NCBI GenBank assembly: GCA_017622135.1
Contig: JAGARR010000037.1
Coordinates: 1 to 64,000, forward strand
DNA from: Spirochaetaceae bacterium
Lineage (GTDB): Bacteria > Spirochaetota > Spirochaetia > Treponematales > Treponemataceae
Direction of reading: 5' to 3'
Length of the DNA stretch: 64,000 bases
Shown here: positions 1-9,400 of the stretch, piece by piece
How positions within the stretch are numbered: the first letter of the stretch is position 1
Layout of the letters: each line of letters begins with the position of its first letter
Position numbers and translations under genes: made by a program
The notes under the pieces: model-generated
Seen by the model: only the letters and a program-made list of their open reading frames with translations
Databases searched by the model: none
Told to the model about the DNA's origin: nothing

Positions 1-8
1 ATTGCTTG

Positions 9-123
9 CTTACATAGTGTAAGATTACCCTCTTACACAGTGTAAGATTGACTTCTTACATACTGTAAGATTGCCATCTTACACATGGTAAGATTGACTG
101 CTTACATAGTATAAGATTGGCGG
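9..123. repeat. Array of five 15-bp imperfect palindromes on a 23-bp period
   Basis: Five units of the form CTTACAnnnnGTAAG begin at 9, 32, 55, 78 and 101, exactly 23 bp apart. Each is a 15-bp near-palindrome followed by an 8-bp spacer that starts ATT and then varies. The 23-bp period is not a multiple of three, so this is not a protein repeat. The array ends 110 bp before the start of the Rpn gene at 234. It could be an operator cluster or iteron-like; it may continue left of the window. No function can be assigned from sequence alone. Confidence 0.85.
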
Positions 124-167
124 CTCCCGCCACCTGCGAATCCGTGTGATTTTTCAAAACTTTCCCC

Positions 168-206
168 ACAAAAACGCATTTTTTTGTCAGATTCACACAA
201 TAATAT
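168..206 (+). promoter_or_regulatory. Conserved upstream block of Rpn genes, copy 1
   Basis: A block containing AAAAACGCATTTTTTTGTCA and then GATTCACACAATAATAT occurs here and again nearly identically at 52336-52373 and 54669-54707, each time 28-38 bp before an Rpn start codon. TTGTCA could be a -35 element with an AT-rich -10 (TATATG here, TTAGTA in the other two) 16 bp on. Conservation over unlinked loci supports a shared promoter, though the exact -10 is uncertain. Confidence 0.6.
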
Positions 207-233
207 ATATGAGACCCAAGCAACGGAGGAACA

Positions 234-1106
234 ATGCTGACAGAAGCAGAGCTACAAAAACAGTGGGAGAGCCTCACCTTTACCAACGACTTTGTCTTTT
301 CCCGGGTGATGCACGACGAAAACATTTGCCGCCAGGTGGTGGAGCTGATTCTTGGGGTGCGGATTGGGAGAATCCACTACCTTTCAGCCCAGGACGAGCA
401 CAAGACTGACCCAGACTCCATGCGAATCATCATGGACGTATTCCTGCGGGATGAGAATCGTATCATCACGGTGGAAATGCAGACCGGCCGCAAGAAGGAG
501 CTTCCCAAACGCAGCCGCTACTACCAGAGCGTGGCAGACGTAAGCACCACACCAACAGGAGCCAAGTATAGGAATTTGCCAGACAATATCCTCATCTTCA
601 TCTGCACATTCGATCCTTTCGACAGAGACCTCCCCCGCTACACCTTCCAGTACACCTGTGATGAAGACCCTACACTCAAACTGCAGGACGGCTCCCTCCG
701 CATCTTCTTGAACGCCACCGCAAATCATCTAGATAGCCTTGACCAGAAGCTCCAAGCCTTTTATCATTACCTACAGGAAGGTGTGGTGGAATCCGAGCTG
801 GCTCGAACCATCTCAGAGAGCATCACCACCTTGAAAAACAACTCGCTGGAAAGGAGGCACTACATGACTTGGGCTGTAAAAATGGCAGATGCACGGTATG
901 ACGGCTACGACGAGGGTTATGAGAAAGGCATCTCCATCGGGCTGGAACGGGGACGTGCCACGGGTCGAGAAGAGGGAGCCTACCAGACCAAGCTGGAGAC
1001 GGCAAGGAATCTTCTTTCTATGGGGCTTGAGCCAGAACAGGTAGCCCAAGGCACAGACCTCCCACTGGGGACGGTACTGGAGCTGAGAAATGATTGCGAC
1101 CGATAG
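234..1106 (+). CDS. rpn: Rpn family nuclease (PD-(D/E)XK, PDDEXK_2 type)
   Basis: A 290-residue protein resembling the Rpn (recombination-promoting nuclease / putative transposase) family. The nuclease core shows MDVFLRDENRIITVEMQTG at about residues 66-84, with the Asp and the VEMQ (E-x-Q) of a PD-(D/E)XK site. The C-terminal third is rich in YEKG/REEG repeats and ends in a short helical tail. The start ATG follows GGAGG by five bases. Inside the gene, AAGGAGG at 851-857 lies six bases before an in-frame ATG at 864; translation from there would give the last 80 residues alone, matching the intragenic antitoxin (RpnS) arrangement known for E. coli rpn genes. The tail is nearly the same as that of the broken Rpn gene near 53.4 kb, although the N-terminal halves differ. 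Function as a DNase is inferred from the family. Confidence 0.85.
   Translation: MLTEAELQKQWESLTFTNDFVFSRVMHDENICRQVVELILGVRIGRIHYLSAQDEHKTDPDSMRIIMDVFLRDENRIITVEMQTGRKKELPKRSRYYQSVADVSTTPTGAKYRNLPDNILIFICTFDPFDRDLPRYTFQYTCDEDPTLKLQDGSLRIFLNATANHLDSLDQKLQAFYHYLQEGVVESELARTISESITTLKNNSLERRHYMTWAVKMADARYDGYDEGYEKGISIGLERGRATGREEGAYQTKLETARNLLSMGLEPEQVAQGTDLPLGTVLELRNDCDR
851..1106 (+). CDS. Possible internal Rpn C-terminal product (RpnS-like)
   Basis: A near-perfect Shine-Dalgarno (AAGGAGG, 851-857) with six-base spacing precedes an in-frame ATG at 864, so the C-terminal 80 residues of the Rpn protein could be made separately. In E. coli, Rpn loci encode a toxic full-length nuclease and a short inhibitor from such an internal start. 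The assignment is by analogy; the ribosome-binding site is visible. Confidence 0.5.
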
Positions 1107-1185
1107 CTCCAGCTCGTCGTATCCATTCATATCTTTTCCAGACAGGCTTTCCACGAGCAGCAGTATTCTAAGCTTCAAGAAACAT

Positions 1186-1234
1186 AAATCCCCTTGACTG
1201 GCCCTTTTCAGGCGACAATCAAGGGGATTTTTCC
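1186..1234 (+). terminator. Terminator after the first Rpn gene
   Basis: AAATCCCCTTGA pairs with TCAAGGGGATTT, followed by T residues. It lies between the Rpn gene and the end of the convergent ettA gene. Confidence 0.75.
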
Positions 1235-1246
1235 AGATAATTTTTC

Positions 1247-3007
1247 TTACCGCTCCATCTTGCGGTAGACGGTCTTGTGGGGGCGGTCTGCGTCGGCTCC
1301 CAGCTGCTTGCGCCGCCACTCGGCGTAGTCGCTCCAGTTGCCCTCGAACCACATTACCTGGCTGTTGTTCTCGAAGGCCAGGATGTGGGTGCAGACCCTG
1401 TCCAAGAACCAGCGGTCGTGGCTGACGATGAGGGCGCATCCGGCAAAGTCCTCGATGGCGTCCTCCAGGGCACGGATGGTGGCCACGTCAAGGTCGTTGG
1501 TGGGCTCGTCCAACAGCAGCACGTTGGCTCCCTGCTTCAGCATCATTGCCAGGTTCAGCCTGTTCCGCTCGCCGCCGGAAAGCACCCCCACCTTCTTCTG
1601 CTGGTCGGCACCGGCAAAGTTGAACCAGGAGCAGTAGGCACGGGAATTCACCTCACGGATGGCTCCGTTCACTGGGCGGCCCTTTTCGTCCACGGCTCCC
1701 AGCTTGATGATGTCCAGCCCGTCAGAAAGCTGCTCCCACACCGTCTTGTCCGGGTCAAGAAGGCTGCGCATCTGGTCCACGTAGACCAGCTTCACCGTGT
1801 CGCCCACCCGGATGGAGCCTCCGTCGGGTTTCTCTCCGCCGGGAGCTCCGTCCAGCCGCTCCACCGTCTGCCCCGCAGCGTCGGCAATCAGCTTGAACAG
1901 GGTGGTCTTGCCGGCTCCGTTGGGGCCAACGATTCCCACCACCGCACCAGGCGGCACCTTGAAGGTGAGCTTGTCGAACAAAAGCCGGTCGCCAAAGCCC
2001 TTCTTCAGCTCCTCCGCCTCGATGACCACACCACCAAGGCGGGGACCTGCGGGAATGGAAATGCGAGTGTCCTTTATCTGGGCCTTGCCGTCCTGGGCCA
2101 AAAGCTGCTCGTACTTGGTGATGTGCTCCTTGTGCTTGGCCTGCCGCCCCTTGGCGCTCATGTGGATCCACTCCAGCTCCCGGGCCAGGGCCTTGCGCCG
2201 CTCGCTCTCTCCCTTTTCCTCCTGGGCCAGGCGACGCTCCTTCTGCTCCAGCCAGCTGGAATAGTTGCCCTTGAAGGGGATTCCCTCCCCCCGGTCCAGC
2301 TCCAGAATCCAGCCGGCCACATTGTCCAAGAAGTAGCGGTCGTGGGTGATGGCGATGATGGTTCCCTCGTACTGCTGGAGATGCCGCTCCAGCCAGGCTA
2401 CTGTCTCCGCGTCCAAGTGGTTGGTAGGCTCGTCCAACAGCAGGATGTCGGGCTTCTGGAGCAAGAGGCGGCACAGGGCCACACGACGGCGCTCACCTCC
2501 AGAAAGCACATCAACGCACTGGTCCGGCGGCGGACAGCGGAGGGCATCCATGGCCAGCTCCAGCCGGGAGTCCAGATTCCAGGCGTCCAGGGCATCCAGC
2601 TTTTCCTGCACCGCCGCCTGCTGGTCGCAAAGCTTCTCTATGTCGGCATCGGGGTCGCCAAAGGCCTCGTTGATGCGGTCGAATTCAGCCAGCAAGTCGG
2701 TGACCTCCTGCACGCCCTCGCTGACAATCTCCTTGACGGTCTTTCCCGCCTCCAGCTCTGGCTCCTGCTCCAGATAGCCGATGGAGTAGCCGGGAGACAC
2801 CGCCGTCTCACCGGTAAATTCAGTGTCCACACCAGCCAAAATCTTGAACAGGCTGGACTTACCGGAGCCGTTGGCACCAATAACGCCAATCTTCGCCCCG
2901 TAGTAATATGAAATGCTGATGTCCTTCAGCACCGTCTTGGTTCCGTAGGTGCGGGAAACCCGACTCATGGAATAGATAATTTTCTTGTCGTCAACAGTTG
3001 TAGCCAT
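1247..3007 (-). CDS. ettA: Energy-dependent translational throttle protein EttA (ABC-F)
   Basis: A 586-residue ABC-F ATPase with two nucleotide-binding domains. Walker A motifs are GANGSGKSS (about residue 44) and GPNGAGKTT; signatures are LSGGERRRV and LSGGERNRL; Walker B/H-loop segments are LLLDEPTNHLD and LLLDEPTNDLD. The linker and overall length fit EttA, which binds the ribosomal E site and couples initiation to the ATP/ADP ratio. A longer reading frame begins at 3109, but it would run through the terminator of the upstream chemoreceptor gene. ATG at 3007 is preferred: a promoter TCGACA (3038-3043), 17 bp, TATACT (3015-3020) ends seven bases before it, implying a leaderless mRNA. Confidence 0.93.
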   Translation of the reverse strand: MATTVDDKKIIYSMSRVSRTYGTKTVLKDISISYYYGAKIGVIGANGSGKSSLFKILAGVDTEFTGETAVSPGYSIGYLEQEPELEAGKTVKEIVSEGVQEVTDLLAEFDRINEAFGDPDADIEKLCDQQAAVQEKLDALDAWNLDSRLELAMDALRCPPPDQCVDVLSGGERRRVALCRLLLQKPDILLLDEPTNHLDAETVAWLERHLQQYEGTIIAITHDRYFLDNVAGWILELDRGEGIPFKGNYSSWLEQKERRLAQEEKGESERRKALARELEWIHMSAKGRQAKHKEHITKYEQLLAQDGKAQIKDTRISIPAGPRLGGVVIEAEELKKGFGDRLLFDKLTFKVPPGAVVGIVGPNGAGKTTLFKLIADAAGQTVERLDGAPGGEKPDGGSIRVGDTVKLVYVDQMRSLLDPDKTVWEQLSDGLDIIKLGAVDEKGRPVNGAIREVNSRAYCSWFNFAGADQQKKVGVLSGGERNRLNLAMMLKQGANVLLLDEPTNDLDVATIRALEDAIEDFAGCALIVSHDRWFLDRVCTHILAFENNSQVMWFEGNWSDYAEWRRKQLGADADRPHKTVYRKMER

Positions 3008-3014
3008 GGCTCCA

Positions 3015-3043
3015 AGTATAGAGGAAATGGAAGGATGTGTCGA
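3015..3043 (-). promoter_or_regulatory. ettA promoter
   Basis: TCGACA at 3038-3043 and TATACT at 3015-3020 are separated by 17 bp, on the minus strand. The predicted transcription start falls at or next to the ettA ATG. Confidence 0.6.
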
Positions 3044-3071
3044 GGTGGGGTCCTCCCTGCCCGAGACCTGA

Positions 3072-3102
3072 GAAAAAAAAGGCGGCCTGAAGTCAGGCCG
3101 CC
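3072..3102 (-). terminator. Terminator of chemoreceptor gene
   Basis: On the minus strand GGCGGCCTGA pairs with TCAGGCCGCC, followed by eight T residues, just downstream of the chemoreceptor stop codon at 3114. Confidence 0.85.
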
Positions 3103-3113
3103 CTTCCAATCAA

Positions 3114-5024
3114 TTATTCCACCTTGAACACGTGAATCTCGTCAGCCAAGGTATGGATGCTATCCTTGTTCTCCACCGTCAGCTTATTTACGTTCTTCAC
3201 CGTATCGTTGATATGAGCAGCATCTGTCGCCATATCATTCATGCTAGCAGTTATATCGTTTGTCAACTCGATAAGGCGGCGCATTTCACTCACCACAATC
3301 TCGCTGCCATGCAGCATCTCGTCGGAGCCAGCCCGCACCTCCTGGGTCACGGCATTGATGTCCCGAATGGCCACCAGCACCTCCTGGCTACCGGAATCCT
3401 GCTCCTGCATGGCCAGATTCATCTGGCTACTCATCTGCAGAATATCCTCGGACATATTGTAGATAGTGCTAAACTGCTCCTCAACCGTTCGAGTAGCCTG
3501 GGAAAGGGTGGCGATGTCACCACTGAGACTTTTCAGTGTGGTGGTAATGGCCTTACCCTGCATACTGGACTCCTCTGCCAGCTTGCGGATTTCGTCCGCA
3601 ACAACGGCAAAACCCTGTCCCGCCTCACCAGCGTGGGCAGCCTCAATGGCGGCGTTCATGGCCAAAAGGTTTGTCTGGCTGGCGATATGCTGGATGATTC
3701 CAGATGCCTCCATCAAGCCGCCGGAAGCATCACTGATTTTTCTCGTAACCTCGGTGGCATTTGCAACAGTATCCCGCCCCTTTGTAGTAGCCGTGGCCAA
3801 GGCCTTAATCTTGTCGTCACTGCGATCCAATGTCTGGGATATTGCGGCGATATTCGCCACCATCTCCTCAACAGACGCTGACGACTGGGTGACGCTGGCT
3901 GCCTGCCGGAGCACGCTCTGGTTCAATTTCTTGATAGTCTCAATAATCTGGGTAACGGTGGCCGTGGTCTCCTCAACGCTGGCTGCCTGAGTCAGGGCCT
4001 CACCCTTAACGTTGGCAATGGTATCGCTCATGTGATGAACAGAGTTTGCCGTGTCCGACATGTGATGCACCAAATCAGAGCCAGTCTCGGAAAGTCGCCT
4101 GGAGGAGGTCTGGATGGTATGAATCAAGGTACGAAGATGCTCCATGGTAACGTTAAAATCCAAGAACATCTGCCCCACCTCGTTGTGGGTCTTTACCGCC
4201 AAGGAGGGAGTCAAATCACTATCAGAAACCACGCTCAAGGCCTTTGACGTCTGAAGGATGGGCTCCAGCAGGGAACGACGCAGGAATACGACGAATACCG
4301 ACATGCTCAGCATAACAGCAACGGCCACAACCACCATGACAACCTCGTACACGGTCATCCGCTTGTTCAAGGCGATGGTCTCATCACTCATTCGCTCGGT
4401 AATGTCTGCCACCAAGGTGTCCAATGGACTGAGAATCTCATGGGAAATAGCATTGTAGCTGTCGCTGGTAACGATGCGCATGGCGAATTCCTGAATGGAC
4501 TCTCCCGCACGCATCTTTTCCGGGCCGTCCACAAACCTGCCCTGGCGCATACTCTCCATGGCCTGCACCTCTGTCACGGCAAGGCGGTCCGACTCAGACA
4601 GGGCATGCTCCACCACATACAGCTCCTCTGCGGTAAAGCCAGACTCCTCCAGCAGGGACACCATATCGACGGTTACTCCGGGATGCAGATTTTTAGGCAG
4701 GTTCGTAGGTCGAGGAACAGCCCCAGACCGCCAATCAAGGATGTGGTGATACTCGTTCCAATGCGCCACCTGGCCACCACTGACAATGTACATACGGCAG
4801 CTATTGGTCAAATCCTCTGAGGACTGCTTCAGCTCTGTGGCCAGCAGCTGACAGACGGTGGCCTTTGCCTGATCCCGCTCCAACAAGTCCATGGTGGAAC
4901 GCACCAGACCAATCATCACAATGAGCACCACCATCATGGAGAGAATATTAATTGACTGCAATGTGAAATTGAGCCGCAAAGAAAGACCACGCTTGATGTT
5001 CACGTGTTCAGATGAACCTTTCAT
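3114..5024 (-). CDS. Methyl-accepting chemotaxis protein
   Basis: A 636-residue transmembrane chemoreceptor. An N-terminal membrane segment (about residues 20-42) is followed by a periplasmic sensor of about 190 residues, a second membrane segment (about 232-255), a HAMP-like stretch and a long signalling coiled coil. The hairpin tip, [20 protein letters not shown] followed by [15 protein letters not shown], is the CheA/CheW-binding consensus. The ATG at 5024 has AGGAG eight bases upstream and is preferred over an upstream start. It is a close paralogue of the next gene (5139-7052) with the same layout, so the pair arose by tandem duplication; the ligand is unknown. Each has its own non-coding leader, and this one has a clear promoter. 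Confidence 0.93.
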   Translation of the reverse strand: MKGSSEHVNIKRGLSLRLNFTLQSINILSMMVVLIVMIGLVRSTMDLLERDQAKATVCQLLATELKQSSEDLTNSCRMYIVSGGQVAHWNEYHHILDWRSGAVPRPTNLPKNLHPGVTVDMVSLLEESGFTAEELYVVEHALSESDRLAVTEVQAMESMRQGRFVDGPEKMRAGESIQEFAMRIVTSDSYNAISHEILSPLDTLVADITERMSDETIALNKRMTVYEVVMVVVAVAVMLSMSVFVVFLRRSLLEPILQTSKALSVVSDSDLTPSLAVKTHNEVGQMFLDFNVTMEHLRTLIHTIQTSSRRLSETGSDLVHHMSDTANSVHHMSDTIANVKGEALTQAASVEETTATVTQIIETIKKLNQSVLRQAASVTQSSASVEEMVANIAAISQTLDRSDDKIKALATATTKGRDTVANATEVTRKISDASGGLMEASGIIQHIASQTNLLAMNAAIEAAHAGEAGQGFAVVADEIRKLAEESSMQGKAITTTLKSLSGDIATLSQATRTVEEQFSTIYNMSEDILQMSSQMNLAMQEQDSGSQEVLVAIRDINAVTQEVRAGSDEMLHGSEIVVSEMRRLIELTNDITASMNDMATDAAHINDTVKNVNKLTVENKDSIHTLADEIHVFKVE

Positions 5025-5079
5025 AAAAGAAACTCCTGTAAAGATAACTAGCACATCTACGTTTTAAGACTGAGAGCAC

Positions 5080-5108
5080 ACTATAATACTAAAGTCTTTT
5101 TTTGTAAA
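5080..5108 (-). promoter_or_regulatory. Promoter of first chemoreceptor gene
   Basis: TTTACA (5103-5108) and TATAGT (5080-5085) are separated by 17 bp on the minus strand, about 55 bp before the ATG at 5024. Confidence 0.7.
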
Positions 5109-5138
5109 TATTTATTTCCTTACAGCGCCCTCCTGGCA

Positions 5139-7052
5139 TCATACCTTGAACACCTGAATCTCTTCGGAAAGCTTTTGGATGCTCTCCTTATTTGCCACCG
5201 TTAAATCACTCACACGCTGCACCGTGCCATTTATCTGGCTGGCACCGTTTGCCATCTCGTGCATACTGGCGGTAATGTCGTTTGTCAGCTGATTGAGACG
5301 GGCCATTTCAGCTACCACCGCCTCACTGCCCTGCAGCATCTCATCGGAGCCTTCCCGAACCTCCAGGGTCACCGTGTTGATATCCTTGATGGCAGACAAG
5401 ACCTCCTGGCTTCCTGAATTCTGCTCGTGCATGGCCAGGGTCATCTCCGTACTCATCTGCATGATGCGTTCGGAAAGGCCATATATGGCGTTGAATTTCT
5501 CTTCTACCGTCCGGGTTGCCTGATCCAGACTGCTGATGTCGCCGCTGAGGTGCTTGAGGGTAGAGGTAATGGCCTTTCCCTGGGTGCTAGACTCCTCCGC
5601 CAGCTTGCGGATCTCATCTGCAACAACGGCAAATCCCTGGCCAGCCTCACCAGCATGGGCAGCCTCAATGGCGGCGTTCATAGCCAGCATATTGGTTTGG
5701 CTGGCGATGTGCTGGATGATTCCAGATGCCTCCATCAAACTGCCGGAAGCCTCGTTTATTCGGTGGGTAACAGTGGTGGCGTGGGAAACCGTCTCTCGGC
5801 CACTGGTAGTGGCGGAGGACAACTCTCGGATTACCTCATCACTTTTTTCCAGCGTGGTGGAAATAGAGGAAATGTTGGCCAGCATCTCTTCCACCGAGGC
5901 GGAGGACTCCGTGACGCTGGATGCCTGGGCAGCCACACTGTCGCCCACCCGCTTGATGGTTTCAATGATTTTGGCCACCGTTTCCGTTGTCTCCATAACG
6001 CTGCCCGCCTGGGTCATGGACTCATCGGTAACGGTGGAAATGGTGCCCTCCATCTGGTGCATGGCACTGGCAGTCTGCATCATATTCTGGGCCAGATTCT
6101 CACCACTGGCAGAAAGGGCCTGGATGGACTCCTGAATGGTGTAAATCAGGTGGCGCAGGTACTCCATGGTGCTGTTGAAGTCTGCAAACATCTGGCCCAC
6201 CTCATTGGTGGACTGCACCTCCAGCTTGGCGGTCAAATCACCGGAGCTGACCACACTCAGAGCCTGGGAGGTTTGCAGGATGGGATTCAACAAGGAGTTT
6301 CTCAGGAATACAACAAAGATAAGAATCAGCACCATCACCAGCATAGCTGCCACAAACATGATGGTCTGATACAGGAACATCTTCCGGTCCATTTGGTGGG
6401 CTTCCTCCATCATACGCTTGGCAATATCAGCAATCAGGACATCAAGCGGATGGAGAACCTGACGAGAAACGGAGTTGTAGCTGTCGCTGGTGACAATTCG
6501 TATGGCAAAATCCTGCACTGTCTCACCGGGAATGGCTCGCTGGGGGCCATCCACAATATGTCCCACACGAACACTTTCCATGGCCTGCAGCTCTGTCTTC
6601 GCCAGATTGTCGGACAAAATCAGTGCGGTTTCCACCACGTCAAGCTCCTCCTTGATGAAGCCGGAACGCTCCAACAAGTCTATGAGACTGATAGTCTCTC
6701 CGGGAAAAAGCTCATCCGACAAATTAGTTGGGCGGGGTGCAGTACCAGAACGCCACCCTACAATGTCATTGTACTCATTGGAATGGATTGTATCTCCTCC
6801 ACTGACAATGTACATCCGACAAGCATTGGTCAAATCCTCGGAGGACTGCCTCACCTCATTGGCCAGCAGCTGGCACACATTCGCCTTCTCCTGATTTTCC
6901 AGGATGTCATTGATGGTTATACGAACCATGACAATCATACATACCAAGACCAGCATCATGAAGATGATGACACTAGATTGGGCGATAAACTGATGGCGCA
7001 AGCTTGCTCTTTTCTGTGTTTGCGAAGGATGATTTCTTGTTGCTATGCTCAT
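5139..7052 (-). CDS. Methyl-accepting chemotaxis protein (paralogue)
   Basis: A 637-residue chemoreceptor with the same order as its neighbour: membrane segment, periplasmic sensor containing the shared pattern [18 protein letters not shown], second membrane segment, HAMP-like region and signalling hairpin with [20 protein letters not shown]. An ATG at 7064 is also possible, but the one at 7052 has GGGAG six bases upstream and is preferred. The periplasmic domains of the two paralogues are recognisably related but diverged, suggesting related ligands. No C-terminal CheR/CheB tethering pentapeptide is present. Confidence 0.92.
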   Translation of the reverse strand: MSIATRNHPSQTQKRASLRHQFIAQSSVIIFMMLVLVCMIVMVRITINDILENQEKANVCQLLANEVRQSSEDLTNACRMYIVSGGDTIHSNEYNDIVGWRSGTAPRPTNLSDELFPGETISLIDLLERSGFIKEELDVVETALILSDNLAKTELQAMESVRVGHIVDGPQRAIPGETVQDFAIRIVTSDSYNSVSRQVLHPLDVLIADIAKRMMEEAHQMDRKMFLYQTIMFVAAMLVMVLILIFVVFLRNSLLNPILQTSQALSVVSSGDLTAKLEVQSTNEVGQMFADFNSTMEYLRHLIYTIQESIQALSASGENLAQNMMQTASAMHQMEGTISTVTDESMTQAGSVMETTETVAKIIETIKRVGDSVAAQASSVTESSASVEEMLANISSISTTLEKSDEVIRELSSATTSGRETVSHATTVTHRINEASGSLMEASGIIQHIASQTNMLAMNAAIEAAHAGEAGQGFAVVADEIRKLAEESSTQGKAITSTLKHLSGDISSLDQATRTVEEKFNAIYGLSERIMQMSTEMTLAMHEQNSGSQEVLSAIKDINTVTLEVREGSDEMLQGSEAVVAEMARLNQLTNDITASMHEMANGASQINGTVQRVSDLTVANKESIQKLSEEIQVFKV

Positions 7053-7149
7053 AGCCACTCCCATTAAAAGTGTAACTTATTTACATGCAACATTGCAGGA
7101 TAATTACAAGGTCTCTTCCAGTATACCAGCAAAAGAATGCGTTGTAAAC

Positions 7150-8853
7150 TTAATTCTCCCTATCCTTGGGAGTGTACACTCGCCAGCAATTCTTTCCCGC
7201 CCCCTTTGCCTCGTACAGGGCCTCGTCAGCACATTGATACAGCTGTGCATAATCGTGGCTGACATTTGTGGTCATGGCAATACCGATGCTGGGAGACACG
7301 ACGAAGGCACCACCTGAGCCAGAATACTCAAACTGACAATCACTCAGCAAACGCTCCAAGCACTTGCTGATAGTATCCATTAAATACATTCCAGGTGCAT
7401 ACACACAAAACTCATCACCACCAAGTCGGACCACCACATCGTCAGAACGAAAGACATCACGCAATACAGCGGCAATCCTGCACAACAGAGCATCTCCCTC
7501 GGGATGGCCGAACAGGTCATTCACCAGCTTGAAGTTGTCCATGTCGATGATAAAGAACGCTCCATCCTGCAGCTCGTCCTTCAAATGCTCCTGTATAGCC
7601 TTTTCCCCGGCAAAACGGTTGTACAGGCCGGTGAGGGCATCCTTTGTTGCGGCAGTAACCAGCCGCTCCTTCTCCTGAACCTTTTCCTCCACATTAAACA
7701 GATCCACATAGACAATCAGGTCGCCAGTAGTGATATCGGTAATGAAGGTGTCCCGCACCTCCACCCAGATCCATTCCCTGGCGAGATACTTCAGCGGTCC
7801 AATCTCCTCCGAATCTGCCAGGAGGGATATAAGTGCGGTACGGCTCATCCTGAACTGACTGGAAAGCATCTTCCGATCCAGCTTCTGAGTCATGTCCAGA
7901 TTTATCAGCCCAGTCCGCAGCCGCTCCCTGTCATCGGGATGAACGATAGTATCGACATAATGGTCAATCATCACGTAATAGTTTGCAGCACATGGGGTTG
8001 GCATATAGGAGGCAAACACCGGATGGTCAGTCTCCAAGCGCTCCTTCACCGCATTGTAGGAATAGCTCAAAAGTGCCTTCTTCTGGATACTGCTACGGAA
8101 TTCCTTCTCCCAGTGCAGATCCTTTTTCAGGGAAACCGTATGCAGCTCAAGCCGGGCCTCCCGACAGCAGAACAACATGATGATGTAGCCGGCCGCCAGC
8201 ATTGAGGCATCCTTCAGGATTATCTCAAAGAAGAATGCCCGTAAAAGCTTGGGCTCCCCCACAGTCTGAAAGATAACGGGAGATGCTAGGACAGAAATCG
8301 TTATCAGCACAATGGCGGTCATGTACATATATACTACCAGCATGGCGCTTTTTCTTACCCGATACGCAACAAAATTCAACTCTCGGAAGGGAAGCCATTT
8401 TTTCAACAGCAGCTCAACCACACAGGAGACGGTCATGGTGACACTGAAGACCATGATCCTGTATTCCAGTCTGGTGAGAGTCAAAATCACATCCTGCAAA
8501 ATCAATCCCATCGAAGCCATCACCAGATTGTACAAAACACTTACGTTGAGGAGAAAAGAACCAAGGATGAACACATAAATCCAAAAGGGATTCTTGGAGA
8601 TACTCATAATTTCCAGCACCATGACAACAGGTACAAAAATCATGACGATATAGGGAGCATTGGAATCAATCACGTGCTCCACCACCACAGCAATGGCTCC
8701 GTTCGAAATGCCAAACGCAAAGGGATACCAAATTCCAGGCTTTATATTGTCAATAAATTTTCTTACGAAAGAAATCCCTGCCACAGTAAAAGCCATGGAA
8801 GACATAAAAAGACAAGGAAATCCAGTTAGAACATCAATGAGAAATCCAGACAT
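7150..8853 (-). CDS. Membrane-bound diguanylate cyclase (GGDEF)
   Basis: A 567-residue protein that should synthesise cyclic di-GMP. The N-terminal 225 residues contain about six to eight hydrophobic segments forming a membrane sensor. A middle region (about 240-400) resembles a PAS-like input linker. The C-terminal cyclase domain has RLGGDEF with the active-site GGDEF at 478-482 and an RSDD five residues before it, the product-inhibition I-site, so the enzyme should be active and feedback-controlled. It is adjacent to the chemoreceptors on the same strand but separated by about 97 bp from the nearer one. The start ATG has GGAG about 11 bases upstream. Confidence 0.92.
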   Translation of the reverse strand: MSGFLIDVLTGFPCLFMSSMAFTVAGISFVRKFIDNIKPGIWYPFAFGISNGAIAVVVEHVIDSNAPYIVMIFVPVVMVLEIMSISKNPFWIYVFILGSFLLNVSVLYNLVMASMGLILQDVILTLTRLEYRIMVFSVTMTVSCVVELLLKKWLPFRELNFVAYRVRKSAMLVVYMYMTAIVLITISVLASPVIFQTVGEPKLLRAFFFEIILKDASMLAAGYIIMLFCCREARLELHTVSLKKDLHWEKEFRSSIQKKALLSYSYNAVKERLETDHPVFASYMPTPCAANYYVMIDHYVDTIVHPDDRERLRTGLINLDMTQKLDRKMLSSQFRMSRTALISLLADSEEIGPLKYLAREWIWVEVRDTFITDITTGDLIVYVDLFNVEEKVQEKERLVTAATKDALTGLYNRFAGEKAIQEHLKDELQDGAFFIIDMDNFKLVNDLFGHPEGDALLCRIAAVLRDVFRSDDVVVRLGGDEFCVYAPGMYLMDTISKCLERLLSDCQFEYSGSGGAFVVSPSIGIAMTTNVSHDYAQLYQCADEALYEAKGAGKNCWRVYTPKDREN

Positions 8854-8869
8854 ACTGTAACACTCTCCA

Positions 8870-9365
8870 ATCTAGCAATTATAACCCACTTTTTTTTGAA
8901 AAACTATTATTTATAAAAAAATGTAAAAAAATTTTATTGCTGTTCAAATTAACCCGAAATTCATCGAACAACCACAAGAAAGGGGATTGACCTTTGCAGG
9001 GGATTTTTCGTGATCACTGGTAAACCAAAACTCAAATTTTCCATGCTTAAAAAGCACCACGGAAATCTCGGAGCAGAAGCCGGGAAATGTTCTTTTTGCA
9101 TACGCTGCATGCTTCTTCAAAATCAGGAACAGAAGGTAGACGATCAGGGCAAGTCAAATTTGGGTCTTGGCAGCATTCTCCCTGTGCCCATAAAATTTCT
9201 TCATCCGGAGATTCTGCTTCTAAGTTTATTTGACAGGTGTGCACGAATTTACTCCGTAAAAAACCTTGATTTTTTGAGGTCCATTTATGGACAAGTTGCT
9301 TACGAACGCCAGCAAAAAAAGAAAGGAGTTTCCTCATCTTATCTCTTATACCTAAAATATTTGAC
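8870..9365. other. Intergenic region without a firmly supported gene
   Basis: About 500 bp between the divergently placed diguanylate cyclase and ctpA genes. Long open frames exist on both strands (9010-9369 plus; 9047-9409 minus), and neither is recognised. The minus frame could be entered at GTG 9244 with GGAG seven bases upstream, giving a 65-residue product with seven Cys including a CxxC pair. It is listed separately at low confidence. Confidence 0.4.
9047..9244 (-). CDS. Possible small cysteine-rich protein
   Basis: A 65-codon frame starting at a GTG with CGGAG seven bases before it. It is acidic, contains ECCQD and ACSVCKK motifs that could bind metal, and ends in a basic stretch. No family is recognised, and an overlapping open frame exists on the other strand. 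It is reported only as a candidate. Confidence 0.25.
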   Translation of the reverse strand: MHTCQINLEAESPDEEILWAQGECCQDPNLTCPDRLPSVPDFEEACSVCKKNISRLLLRDFRGAF

Positions 9366-9393
9366 TTGACAAAGTCTTTCAGTAAAGTACAAT
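9366..9393 (+). promoter_or_regulatory. ctpA operon promoter
   Basis: TTGACA (9366-9371), 16 bp, TACAAT (9388-9393). The first ATG (9392) overlaps the -10, so translation probably begins at ATG 9401, where transcription is expected to start: a leaderless mRNA. Confidence 0.7.
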
Positions 9394-9400
9394 GAATGTC

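Noticed and set aside
9..123. CRISPR array
   Set aside because: The 15-bp units vary between copies and the 8-bp spacers are far too short; no cas genes are present.
1277..2911. Long open frame on the plus strand opposite ettA
   Set aside because: It is fully antisense to a conserved ABC-F gene and its translation is low-complexity Leu/Gly/Val-rich, typical of a codon-shadow.
7045..7317. Small plus-strand frame after the second chemoreceptor promoter
   Set aside because: It overlaps the 3' end of the diguanylate cyclase gene and has no family match.
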